Of a DNA stretch of 13,049 bases, positions 6,108 through 13,049 are shown piece by piece. Within the stretch, counting starts at the first letter, position 1. Each line of letters starts with the position of its first letter. Position numbers and translations under genes: made by a program. This DNA comes from Gammaproteobacteria bacterium UBA5338 (GTDB lineage Bacteria > Pseudomonadota > Gammaproteobacteria > Pseudomonadales > UBA5862): contig DHQM01000082.1 of NCBI GenBank assembly GCA_002408105.1, forward strand, positions 28,077-41,125. The letters are read 5' to 3'. The notes under the pieces were generated by a model. That model did not search any database. It was not told the DNA's origin and was given only the letters and a program-made list of their open reading frames with translations.

Positions 6108-8669
6108 TCACAGCCAGCGCATGCAGCCCATCTCAAACGGGTGAATCAATTGGCTGTGGTACGGGTAGACTCGGAGGCTGTAATGGAACAGGCCTGAGTC
6201 AGGCGGTTCCAGGTCGAGCCCGTAGAGCGCCGCGCCCTCCTCATTGGTGCCCTCAAAGGTAAAGCGGTGGCAGATGCGTTTGACGGGCGTTTCACCGGCT
6301 GTGTCATCACCATCCCCAACCACGCACTCGACGATCAAGTCTTCTGGCGTCAACCCAGCAGACTCGACTGCCACTTGCAGGCGCAGGGCGTCGGAGATCC
6401 CAATGCTCACAGGGGGGTCGCCGAGCCGTGTGCAACGCACATCTGGCCAGGCGGCACGGACTTTTTCTTTCCACTGGGTCAACTGTTGTGCAACGGTGTA
6501 GTCGTCAGCGGAGAAAGTCCGGCCCGCGGCCTGGGCGGGCAGATAAAACTCAGTGACGTAGTCCATCACCATGCGCTGGGCATTGAACTGGGGCAGGATG
6601 GTTCGGATCGACTGCTTGGATTTGTTTACCCAGTCTTTCGAATACCCGAGCATGCCTCCACGGCGGTCGTAGTAGAGCGGCACAATTTGTTTTTCGAGCA
6701 GGTCATAGAGTTCATTGGCCTCTTCACTGTCACGAAACGCGGCATCGTACTGTGGGCCGTGCGGAACGATCCCCCAGCCGTTCGCTCCATCAAAACCCTC
6801 AGCCCACCAGCCATCAAGCACAGACAGGTTGAGCACCCCGTTGATGGCAGCCTTCTCACCCGAGGTGCCACTGGCCTCCATCGGGTACTGTGGGTTGTTG
6901 AGCCACACATCCACGCCTGACACCAAACGTCGGCCGAGGGCAAGGTCGTATCCTTCCAACATCAAGATTCGGCCCTCAAATTCAGGGCGGCGGGAAAATT
7001 CGTGGATGACTCGAATCAACTCCTGGCCCGGCCGGTCATTGGGGTGGGCCTTTCCAGCGAAGATCAGCACCACCGGACGCTCGGGGTTATTGAGAATGCG
7101 CGCCAAACGCTCCGGGTCGCTGAAAATCAGAGTTGCACGCTTGTATGTGGCGAATCGGCGCGCGAAGCCTATGGTCAGAAAATCGGTTTCGCTGGGGTCA
7201 AACGCGCTGGAAAGCCGCTCGATTTGGGCCTCACTGAGTCCGTTCCGGCGGTGCTGAACGCACATGCTGCGGTATACCGTTTCCAGCATTTTGCGCTTGA
7301 GTGACTGGCGCACGCTCCAGAAACTGTGGTCCGGCAGGCTATAGATTTCTTCCCAATAGTCCGGGTCACGCAGGCGCGCGCGCCACTCACCACCAAAATG
7401 CAGGTCAAACAAATTCGCCCATTCATGGGCGAGGAAGGTGCCAACGTGCACCCCGTTGGTCACATGTCGAATCGGGTTTTCCGTTGGCGGAACCTCCGGC
7501 CAAACGTCGCTCTCCATGTGCGACGCAACCCCGCCGTGGATGCGGCTCACCCCATTGTGGTGACGTGACCCCCGCAGAGCAAGGATGGTCATGTTGAATG
7601 CGTTGGTGCCGTGCCCGTCCAGCGCGAACAGGCTCTGCATGCTCAGGCCCAGGGTTTGAATGTAGCGCTGAAAATAGCGCGACATGAGCGAGTGATCGAA
7701 GATGTCGTGCCCCGCCGCAACGGGGGTGTGGGTGGTGAACACCGTGGCCGCGGCTACGGCTTCCATGGCCACGGAGAACTCCAGTCCCCTGGCCTTCAAC
7801 TCTCGGCACCGCTCCAGGATCTGGAACGCCGCATGCCCTTCATTGATGTGCCAGACGCTTGGCTGCAACCCAAGCGCCCGCAACGCCCGCACCCCGCCGA
7901 TCCCCAATACCATTTCCTGCTTAATCCGGGTGTGGCTGTCGCCGCCATACAGCTGGTAGGTGATCTGCCGGTCGTCGTCCCGGTTTTCAGCGATGTCGGT
8001 GTCCAGAAAGAACAGGCGAATGTTGCCCGCCTTCGCTTCCCACACCTGGGCAAAAACCGTGCGGTCCTCGATTTCGATCTCCACCCGAACGGCCTCACCC
8101 TCGGGGGTGGTGGCGACCTGGACGGCAAGATCATTGAAGTCATTGGGGTGGTAGTGGGCCTGCTGCCAGCCTTCGGCGTTGATGGTCTGGTTGAAATACC
8201 CCTGGCGGTACAGCAATCCGACGGCAACAAACGGCAGGCCGAGGTCACTTGCGGCTTTGCAGTGATCGCCCGCCAGAATCCCAAGCCCACCGGAGTAGAT
8301 GGGCAGGCTTTCGTGAAACCCATACTCGGCGCAAAAGTAGGCGACCAGGTCCGAGGGACTCTCCATCGCCTGTGCACCGTTGCCGCTGCGCGCGGCAAAG
8401 TAGGCATCGTAGGCGGACACAACGCTCGCGTATTCCTGCATGTACAGCGAATCCGCCGCAGCTGCTTTCAGTCGGGCTTGAGAAATCCGGCGCAGAAATA
8501 CCTTTGGGTTGTGCCTGCAGCGGTCCCAGAGGTCCGGATCCAGGCGGTAAAACAACCTGCGGACCGGTCGCTCCCAGGTGTACGCCAAGTCATTGGCCAG
8601 GTCTTCCAGGCGCTTGAGAGTCGCCGGCACCGAGGGCCTGACTTCCAAGGTATAACGAGTCCCGGTCAT
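6108..8669 (-). CDS. glgP: Alpha-glucan (glycogen/maltodextrin) phosphorylase, GT35, DUF3417-containing type
   Basis: The enzyme uses phosphate to release glucose-1-phosphate from the non-reducing ends of alpha-1,4 glucans, in the cytoplasm with pyridoxal phosphate. The 853-residue product starts with a DUF3417-like region (about 8-110: LEDLANDLAYTWERPVRRLFYRLDPDLW). The phosphorylase domain follows, with AEYGFHESLPIYSGGLGILAGDH, HINEGHAAF, THTPVAAGHDIF, HVTNGVH and TIGFARRFATYKRATL. The cofactor lysine is Lys606 in PMEASGTSGEKAAINGVLNLSVLDGWW. That wording, unlike the ASGTGNMK of E. coli GlgP, marks the divergent family often named alpha-glucan family phosphorylase. ATG at 8669 is preferred for GGAG 9 nt upstream; a TTG at 8699 would add 10 residues with a poor binding site. 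It converges on malQ and lies 69 bp after the TRAP permease gene on the same strand, so read-through is possible. Its product can feed GlgC or central metabolism. Confidence 0.95.
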   Translation of the reverse strand: MTGTRYTLEVRPSVPATLKRLEDLANDLAYTWERPVRRLFYRLDPDLWDRCRHNPKVFLRRISQARLKAAAADSLYMQEYASVVSAYDAYFAARSGNGAQAMESPSDLVAYFCAEYGFHESLPIYSGGLGILAGDHCKAASDLGLPFVAVGLLYRQGYFNQTINAEGWQQAHYHPNDFNDLAVQVATTPEGEAVRVEIEIEDRTVFAQVWEAKAGNIRLFFLDTDIAENRDDDRQITYQLYGGDSHTRIKQEMVLGIGGVRALRALGLQPSVWHINEGHAAFQILERCRELKARGLEFSVAMEAVAAATVFTTHTPVAAGHDIFDHSLMSRYFQRYIQTLGLSMQSLFALDGHGTNAFNMTILALRGSRHHNGVSRIHGGVASHMESDVWPEVPPTENPIRHVTNGVHVGTFLAHEWANLFDLHFGGEWRARLRDPDYWEEIYSLPDHSFWSVRQSLKRKMLETVYRSMCVQHRRNGLSEAQIERLSSAFDPSETDFLTIGFARRFATYKRATLIFSDPERLARILNNPERPVVLIFAGKAHPNDRPGQELIRVIHEFSRRPEFEGRILMLEGYDLALGRRLVSGVDVWLNNPQYPMEASGTSGEKAAINGVLNLSVLDGWWAEGFDGANGWGIVPHGPQYDAAFRDSEEANELYDLLEKQIVPLYYDRRGGMLGYSKDWVNKSKQSIRTILPQFNAQRMVMDYVTEFYLPAQAAGRTFSADDYTVAQQLTQWKEKVRAAWPDVRCTRLGDPPVSIGISDALRLQVAVESAGLTPEDLIVECVVGDGDDTAGETPVKRICHRFTFEGTNEEGAALYGLDLEPPDSGLFHYSLRVYPYHSQLIHPFEMGCMRWL

Positions 8670-8708
8670 TCGCGCTGTCTCCGCATCAATGCATTCCAAT
8701 ACGCACCC

Positions 8709-8774
8709 AAGGGGGCCGCCACAACGACCACCCTGGATTCAAATGGCGCCCGCCGATGGGGACGCGGCCCCCTT
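8709..8774. repeat. Perfect 11-bp inverted repeat spanning the 3' end of the TRAP permease gene
   Basis: AAGGGGGCCGC (8709-8719) and GCGGCCCCCTT (8764-8774) are exact reverse complements separated by 44 bp. The right arm lies in the last codons of the permease gene and the left arm between its stop and glgP. It may form a long-looped RNA structure ending or stabilising the TRAP message. There is no T-run, so a standard intrinsic terminator is not supported. Confidence 0.45.
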
Positions 8775-10817
8775 CAGCTTGCGCCTCAGCCCCCATAGCA
8801 GCAGCAAAAAGCCCGCCAAGACTGCACTTCGAACTGCTACTGGAGCCACCGGGAGCAGCAGAAGTACCCCAACCGCGAAATATGCACTGCGCCGCCACCA
8901 GGACAACGTCGCCGCAGCGTACCCCTGCAGCGCCAAGGCGAGGGCATAAAGGCCGAAGCACGCGAACCCGAACACCACCAAGCGCGTCGTCCAGTCTCCG
9001 GACAGCAGCGGCGTGTACACAAACAGCAACGGAATCAGGTACAGCCCCTTCGCGATCATCCAGGCTGTCAGACCAGTCTGCAACGGGCGAGTGCCAGCAA
9101 TCGCGGCGGCGGTGTATGCGCTCAGACAGACGGGGGGCGTCACGTTGCTGTCCTGAGACAACCAGAAAATGACAAAGTGCGCAGCCAGCAGATTCGCAGT
9201 CAGGGTCGCTGGTGACAGCAGCTGCTCACGCAACAAGACCAGCAGCTCCTGGGGTGCCGCGTCCAGAATGCGCTCCGCTTCAACCCGCCCCAGCAGCTCG
9301 CCAGTACGCTCCAGAAGGCCCGGTTCGACCAAGGCCAACACCGCTGCCCAATCGGCCGCGATGGGCACCTGGGTCAACTCCAGCACCAATTGGCGACTGG
9401 CGAGCAATTCCGCCAAAAGCGGCGCCGACAGTGTCGCCAGCACCACGTACGCGGCCGTAACGGGCAGCCCCGCACCGAGCACGAGGGACGCGGCCGCAAT
9501 CAGCAAAACCGCAACCCAGAGCTCACCGCCTGCCCAATCAGAGATCATCAGGGAAAAGGTGTTGCCCATGCCGGTGGTGGTGACCGTATTGACCACCAAA
9601 CCAATCGCCACCAGCAGCAGTGCGGTGGACGTCATGCCACGACAACCGTCGACCAACGCCTCAACCGTGGCCCGAGGCCCCATGGGCTGAGGGGTCAACC
9701 AACTGGCTGCAACCGCCGCCACGACACCACCAGCGGCTGCATAGGCCGGGCTGAATCCCGCAGCAAGGAGCGCCACCAATGCACCGAGGGGCAACAGCAG
9801 GGGCCAGCCGCGGCGCAGCACCTCCCCAACTGGCTCGGCATCGACCTCGGGCGCCAGCCCGAGTCGCCGCGCCTCGATGCGTACATAAAACCCCACCGAG
9901 AGAAAATACAGGAGGGCAGGCAGCGCCGCGGCAACAACGATCTCGCCGTAGCTGACCTGGGTGTAGCTCGCCATCACGAAAGCCCCGGCCCCCATCACTG
10001 GAGGCATGAGTTGGCCCCCGGTCGACGCCGCAGCCTCCACCGCCGCCGCAAACCGTGGTTGAAAACCAGCGCGGCGCATCATGGGGATGGAGATGACCCC
10101 GGTGGCCGCGGTGTTCGCCACGGCCGATCCAGACACCGATCCCATGAGCCCCGACCCAAGCACGGCAACGAGGCCAGCGCCCCCGACCATGCGCCCGGCC
10201 ACGGCCTTGGACAGGTCAATGAGAAAATCACCTGCCCCTGAGCGCAGCAAGAAAGCGCCAAACAGAATGAAGCTGAACACGTAGCGCGCCGAGATGTTGG
10301 CGATGGGACCGAAAAGCCCATCACCGCCGAAATAACTGCGAAACAGCATGGTTTCGAGGCTCAAGCCCGGAAAATGAAAAACACCCGGGACCCACGCGCC
10401 CCAAAAAGTCGCATAGGTGACGAACACCAGCACCAAAATCGGGATAAAAGCGCCCTGGCGCATCCAAACCCACACCAGCGCAACGCAAACGGCGAGCGTC
10501 GCGAACACCCAGTCCGCCAGGTTGAATGCCGTGCCCCGTGCATACAGCGCATCCTCAGCGACCCACAACCAAATGACGGAAGCCACGGCTCCGACGGCCA
10601 ACAGCAGGTGCCACCAGCCGCGTCCGACGCCATAGGACCAGCGTTCCGCAGCAGCAAGGACAGCAAACAGGGCGAAGTGCAAAGCGCCGAAATGCAATTC
10701 GGAGATGACGCCAAACCCATTGAAATACAGGTGCGTCGCGGCAACAGCGCACGCGAGCACCGTGTAGGTCCGCACGGCAACGAGCCGCTGCCTGGTCTCC
10801 ACCGGCGGCGCACTCAT
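8739..10817 (-). CDS. TRAP transporter permease, fused small and large subunits (4TM/12TM type, TAXI-associated)
   Basis: This inner-membrane secondary transporter takes ligand from the periplasmic binding protein and imports it using an ion gradient, normally sodium. The 692-residue product is very hydrophobic. Residues 1 to about 120 give about four membrane segments, matching the small (DctQ-like) part. From about 125 the large DctM-like part shows the family signature GSVSGSAVANTAATGVISIPMMRRAGFQP (226-254), EAAASTGGQLMPPVMGAGAFVMA (261-283) and, near the end, SQDSNVTPPVCLSAYTAAAIAGT (554-576). Residues about 471-543 are a poorly hydrophobic, Glu- and Leu-rich stretch where relatives usually have a short link. 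The ATG at 10817 lies 6 bp after the binding-protein stop, so the two genes are surely co-transcribed and perhaps translationally coupled; no strong Shine-Dalgarno was seen. The substrate is unknown. Confidence 0.93.
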   Translation of the reverse strand: MSAPPVETRQRLVAVRTYTVLACAVAATHLYFNGFGVISELHFGALHFALFAVLAAAERWSYGVGRGWWHLLLAVGAVASVIWLWVAEDALYARGTAFNLADWVFATLAVCVALVWVWMRQGAFIPILVLVFVTYATFWGAWVPGVFHFPGLSLETMLFRSYFGGDGLFGPIANISARYVFSFILFGAFLLRSGAGDFLIDLSKAVAGRMVGGAGLVAVLGSGLMGSVSGSAVANTAATGVISIPMMRRAGFQPRFAAAVEAAASTGGQLMPPVMGAGAFVMASYTQVSYGEIVVAAALPALLYFLSVGFYVRIEARRLGLAPEVDAEPVGEVLRRGWPLLLPLGALVALLAAGFSPAYAAAGGVVAAVAASWLTPQPMGPRATVEALVDGCRGMTSTALLLVAIGLVVNTVTTTGMGNTFSLMISDWAGGELWVAVLLIAAASLVLGAGLPVTAAYVVLATLSAPLLAELLASRQLVLELTQVPIAADWAAVLALVEPGLLERTGELLGRVEAERILDAAPQELLVLLREQLLSPATLTANLLAAHFVIFWLSQDSNVTPPVCLSAYTAAAIAGTRPLQTGLTAWMIAKGLYLIPLLFVYTPLLSGDWTTRLVVFGFACFGLYALALALQGYAAATLSWWRRSAYFAVGVLLLLPVAPVAVRSAVLAGFLLLLWGLRRKLKGAASPSAGAI

Positions 10818-10823
10818 TCGGAA

Positions 10824-11864
10824 TCAGGGTGCCAGTTGGGGTGCAGCAACCTCGATGCCCTGTTCCCGATAGTAGCGCTCAGCACCCGGATGGAGCGGCA
10901 CCGGCAACCCGTCGGTCGCGGTCTCCAAACTCAGCTCACCGGTGGCGGAGTGGATGGCCTGGAGAAATCCGAGGTTTTCGTAGAGGGTCCGGGTGATCCA
11001 GTACACCGCGTCCGCGTCCACATCGGCGTGAACAGCCAGGAAATTCGGCTGTGCCGCCGACGCGACCGACAACGGCTGCTGCGGGTAGGTGTTCGCCGGA
11101 ATGGCGTAACGGGACCAAAGCGGATAGCGCCGGTTGATTGCCTCAAGCTGGGCGTCGGTGATGGCCAGTATTTGAACGGCCCCACCGCGGGCCGCGAGCA
11201 ACCGCGTGATGGCACCGGATGGCGGCCCGGCTGGAGCGTTCATGCCCACCGTCGTGCCATCAAGCATGGCTTCCGCTGCAGCGCCGTACCCGAGATAGAC
11301 CGGTTCAAACGCCTGCTGCACGCCGAGGGCGCGCAGAATGTGTTCACCAGACCCGGCACTGCCGGAATTGCGCTTGCCGATGGCAAAGCGCGCCCCGTCA
11401 AGCGCACCCAGGTCCGCAAGGGTTCCTTCGCGAACGAACCCCTCGGACAACACGAAATGCTCAACGTTGGACCACAGCCGCGTCACCGCGCGCAGGTGGG
11501 TTTGCGCGCCGTTCGCCGCCATCGGGCCTTCCCCGCGCCACGCCCAGGCCCCATATAGGGCTTGCAGAATCGCGAACTGGGCCTCACCAGTGCGCAGCAG
11601 CTTGAGGTTTTCGGCTGAGCCTGCCGAACTGATCGCGGCCAACGCCACACCCTGGGTCGGTGCAAGGCGCACCTTGGTGAGCGTAGCCATTGCCACCCCC
11701 ACCGGATAAAATGTGCCCCCTGTGGTTGCTGTCGTGAGGACGTACACCCGCTGCGATTGAGCACCCACCGGCGCCGAGCCAGTCAGCATCTGGAGCACCA
11801 TTGCGAAAACACCCAGCCAGCGCAGCGCAGTTGTCTTGTAATTGTGGTTGCAGATCGCTCTCAC
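10824..11864 (-). CDS. TAXI family TRAP transporter periplasmic solute-binding protein
   Basis: This periplasmic receptor captures the solute for the downstream fused TRAP permease. With the GTG start the product is 346 residues. A short basic N-terminus and hydrophobic core (LRWLGVFAMVLQMLTG) lead to a likely signal cleavage after PVGA (residue 35). The mature part opens with RVYVLTTATTGGTFYPVGVAMATLTKV, the TAXI hallmark, followed by SSAGSAENLKLLRTGEAQFAILQ and later GKRNSGSAGSGEHILRALGV, as in the family. GTG 11864 is chosen because GGAGG lies 4 nt upstream. An in-frame ATG at 11888 (354 residues) has AGGG directly abutting it and is less likely. The frame stays open to 12353, but that extension is antisense to the porin and shows no TAXI features. 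Known TAXI ligands include glutamate-like compounds; the ligand here is unknown. Confidence 0.9.
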   Translation of the reverse strand: MRAICNHNYKTTALRWLGVFAMVLQMLTGSAPVGAQSQRVYVLTTATTGGTFYPVGVAMATLTKVRLAPTQGVALAAISSAGSAENLKLLRTGEAQFAILQALYGAWAWRGEGPMAANGAQTHLRAVTRLWSNVEHFVLSEGFVREGTLADLGALDGARFAIGKRNSGSAGSGEHILRALGVQQAFEPVYLGYGAAAEAMLDGTTVGMNAPAGPPSGAITRLLAARGGAVQILAITDAQLEAINRRYPLWSRYAIPANTYPQQPLSVASAAQPNFLAVHADVDADAVYWITRTLYENLGFLQAIHSATGELSLETATDGLPVPLHPGAERYYREQGIEVAAPQLAP

Positions 11865-11955
11865 TCGGCCTCCAGATCGAACCCGCATCCCTGTGACTGA
11901 ACGGCGGGTACGCCGGGCACCCCAACTCCAGCAGCAATACGACGTAGATACTACC
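11865..11955. promoter_or_regulatory. Divergent control region between TAXI-TRAP and porin genes
   Basis: This 91-bp gap must carry, or lie close to, start signals for both directions. A small dyad, CGGCG (11902-11906) and CGCCG (11911-11915), has a 4-bp spacer and could be an operator or chance in GC-rich DNA. GGAGG for the binding-protein gene reads on the minus strand at 11869-11873. No Shine-Dalgarno is evident before the porin ATG and no clear -35/-10 pair was found. Confidence 0.4.
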
Positions 11956-13049
11956 ATGCGAACACGCGTCCTCCTCGCGGCCGCTGCTGTCTTCAGCGCG
12001 CCTGCCGCCCTGGCCGCCTCCGAAGCACCGATCCACGAGCAGATCGAAACGCTGCAACAGCAACTGGACGCATTGCGCGACCAGGTCGAGGCCCCGGCTG
12101 CCCCGCAAGTTCGCGCCGATGTTCGCGACCTGGAGCTGCGCACCCACGATGGCATTGAGCTGCGCTCCCTTAGTGATGGTTTCAGCATCAAGCTGCGTGG
12201 GCTGCTGGCCATGAGCCACGAATGGGTGGACGGCATCTTCAATGCCGAGAACACAGGCAAGCGGGCATTCGAAGGCGAAATCCGCAGCTTCTGGGCAATC
12301 CTGAGCGGCACGCACGCCCACCACTGGAAGTACACTGCGATGTACAACTTCAAGGACAGTCGACCTGTGGTGGCCTACATCCGCTACGACCGTCCCGAGG
12401 GCTGGCGCCTGACCCTCGGGCGCCAGCGCGAGCCCTTTGGACTCGCCCAGTTCAGTTCCGGTGATTTGGCCAGCGCGGCGACACTGTCAACCCGCATCGC
12501 ACCCCTCATCAGCCAGGGCTTCAGCCTGCTCGCATTCGGCGAGCACTGGACTTGGGGCATCGGGCTGTTCAGCGAAGGAACCGGCGCCAATGGCGAGGCG
12601 GATGAAGCGTTCACGTCGCGGGTGAGCCTGTCGCCATCAGTCAGCGACGCGCAGCGGGTTCACCTCGCCGCTTCTCTTTCCCGCCGCGACTATGGCACCG
12701 ACCCCTTCTACATCGAGTCCAACCTTGGTGCCGCGACCGCCCCCACCCAGGTGGCACAATCGCCGGACTTCGATGCCCAGCGCGGCTGGCTAAGCGGGAT
12801 GGAATTTGCTTGGCAACACAGGTCGGTATACCTTCAAACCGAATGGATTGGTGCCCGCATCCGTGCGGACGACGCGACCCGCTATAGTTTCCGCGCCCAC
12901 TATGTGCAACTGGGTTGGTTCTTGACCGGCGAGCACTTGAGTTATGACACCAAGAACGGGCGCTTCAAGCGCTTCAAGGAGCAACCGCTCAATCCAGGTG
13001 GCGCTTGGCAGTGGGTGGTGCGCTATGAGGACCTCGATTTGGAAGACCG
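11956..13049 (+). CDS. OprO/OprP-like porin (phosphate-selective porin family), 3' end cut by window edge
   Basis: This is an outer-membrane beta-barrel channel of the OprO/OprP (Porin_O_P) family; 364 residues are visible and no stop is reached. Residues 1 to about 21 are a clear signal peptide (MRTRVLLAAAAVFSAPAALA). A short coiled coil, IHEQIETLQQQLDALRDQVE, follows and is common in this family. Barrel strands begin near residue 76 (FSIKLRGLLAM). Family-like motifs are WRLTLGRQREPFGLAQFSS, the WFLTGEHLSYD segment and GGAWQWVVRYEDLDLED near the cut end. Members named for phosphate often serve other anions, so phosphate specificity should not be assumed. ATG 11956 is chosen because the signal peptide starts there; an in-frame GTG at 11893 would add 21 mostly charged residues. 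Neither has a good Shine-Dalgarno. It is divergent from the TAXI-TRAP genes, suggesting joint control. Confidence 0.88.
   Translation, partial: MRTRVLLAAAAVFSAPAALAASEAPIHEQIETLQQQLDALRDQVEAPAAPQVRADVRDLELRTHDGIELRSLSDGFSIKLRGLLAMSHEWVDGIFNAENTGKRAFEGEIRSFWAILSGTHAHHWKYTAMYNFKDSRPVVAYIRYDRPEGWRLTLGRQREPFGLAQFSSGDLASAATLSTRIAPLISQGFSLLAFGEHWTWGIGLFSEGTGANGEADEAFTSRVSLSPSVSDAQRVHLAASLSRRDYGTDPFYIESNLGAATAPTQVAQSPDFDAQRGWLSGMEFAWQHRSVYLQTEWIGARIRADDATRYSFRAHYVQLGWFLTGEHLSYDTKNGRFKRFKEQPLNPGGAWQWVVRYEDLDLED

Noticed and set aside
8670..8699. TTG at 8699 as the glgP start
   Set aside because: It adds 10 residues without family support and has no good ribosome binding site, whereas ATG 8669 has GGAG at 9 nt.
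7611..8798. 395-codon open frame on the plus strand antisense to glgP
   Set aside because: glgP has full family motifs on the other strand; long antisense frames are expected in GC-rich genes, and this one has no recognisable motifs.
10374..11558. 394-codon plus-strand open frame across the TRAP permease and TAXI genes
   Set aside because: It crosses two well-supported minus-strand genes, is rich in Arg, Gly and His, and has no recognisable domain.
11865..12353. In-frame N-terminal extension of the TAXI binding protein reading to 12353 on the minus strand
   Set aside because: The extension is antisense to the porin coding region, resembles no protein family, and would bury the clear signal peptide in mid-protein. 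GTG 11864 with GGAGG explains the start better.

Overview
The window carries two blocks of ordinary-looking, GC-rich bacterial chromosome with tight gene packing and no RNA genes, insertion sequences, phage genes or CRISPR. The outer-membrane porin at the right end (OprO/OprP type, with signal peptide) shows a Gram-negative cell. Gene content and composition suit a Pseudomonadota, perhaps a gammaproteobacterium; this placement is inference and no genus can be named from sequence alone.

Positions 1-8669 are a glycogen / alpha-glucan cluster. glgB (branching enzyme) runs leftwards out of the window. It diverges across a 276-bp regulatory gap from a rightward probable operon glgC - GH57 glycosidase - malQ (gaps of 70 and 34 bp). 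glgP (alpha-glucan phosphorylase) converges on malQ from the minus strand, with a GC hairpin between the two stops. Together these genes make ADP-glucose (GlgC), branch the polymer (GlgB), release glucose-1-phosphate from it (GlgP) and rearrange short glucans (MalQ). The GH57 enzyme has an uncertain but alpha-glucan-directed role. No glycogen synthase (glgA) and no debranching enzyme (glgX) lie in the window.

Positions 8739-13049 are an uptake block: a TAXI-type periplasmic binding protein gene followed after 6 bp by a fused TRAP permease gene (both minus strand), and, divergent across 91 bp, an OprO/OprP-like porin running off the right edge. One reading is a transport path with the porin crossing the outer membrane, the TAXI protein binding in the periplasm and the permease crossing the inner membrane. 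The substrate cannot be read from the sequence.

No clearly novel large system is visible. The points most worth a second look are small structures: Shine-Dalgarno (SD) sequences of all three rightward glycogen genes lying in tiny inverted repeats, a perfect TTGCACA/TGTGCAA inverted repeat in the glgB-glgC gap, an 11-bp perfect inverted repeat at the end of the TRAP gene, and an extra soluble-looking segment of about 60-70 residues inside the TRAP permease.
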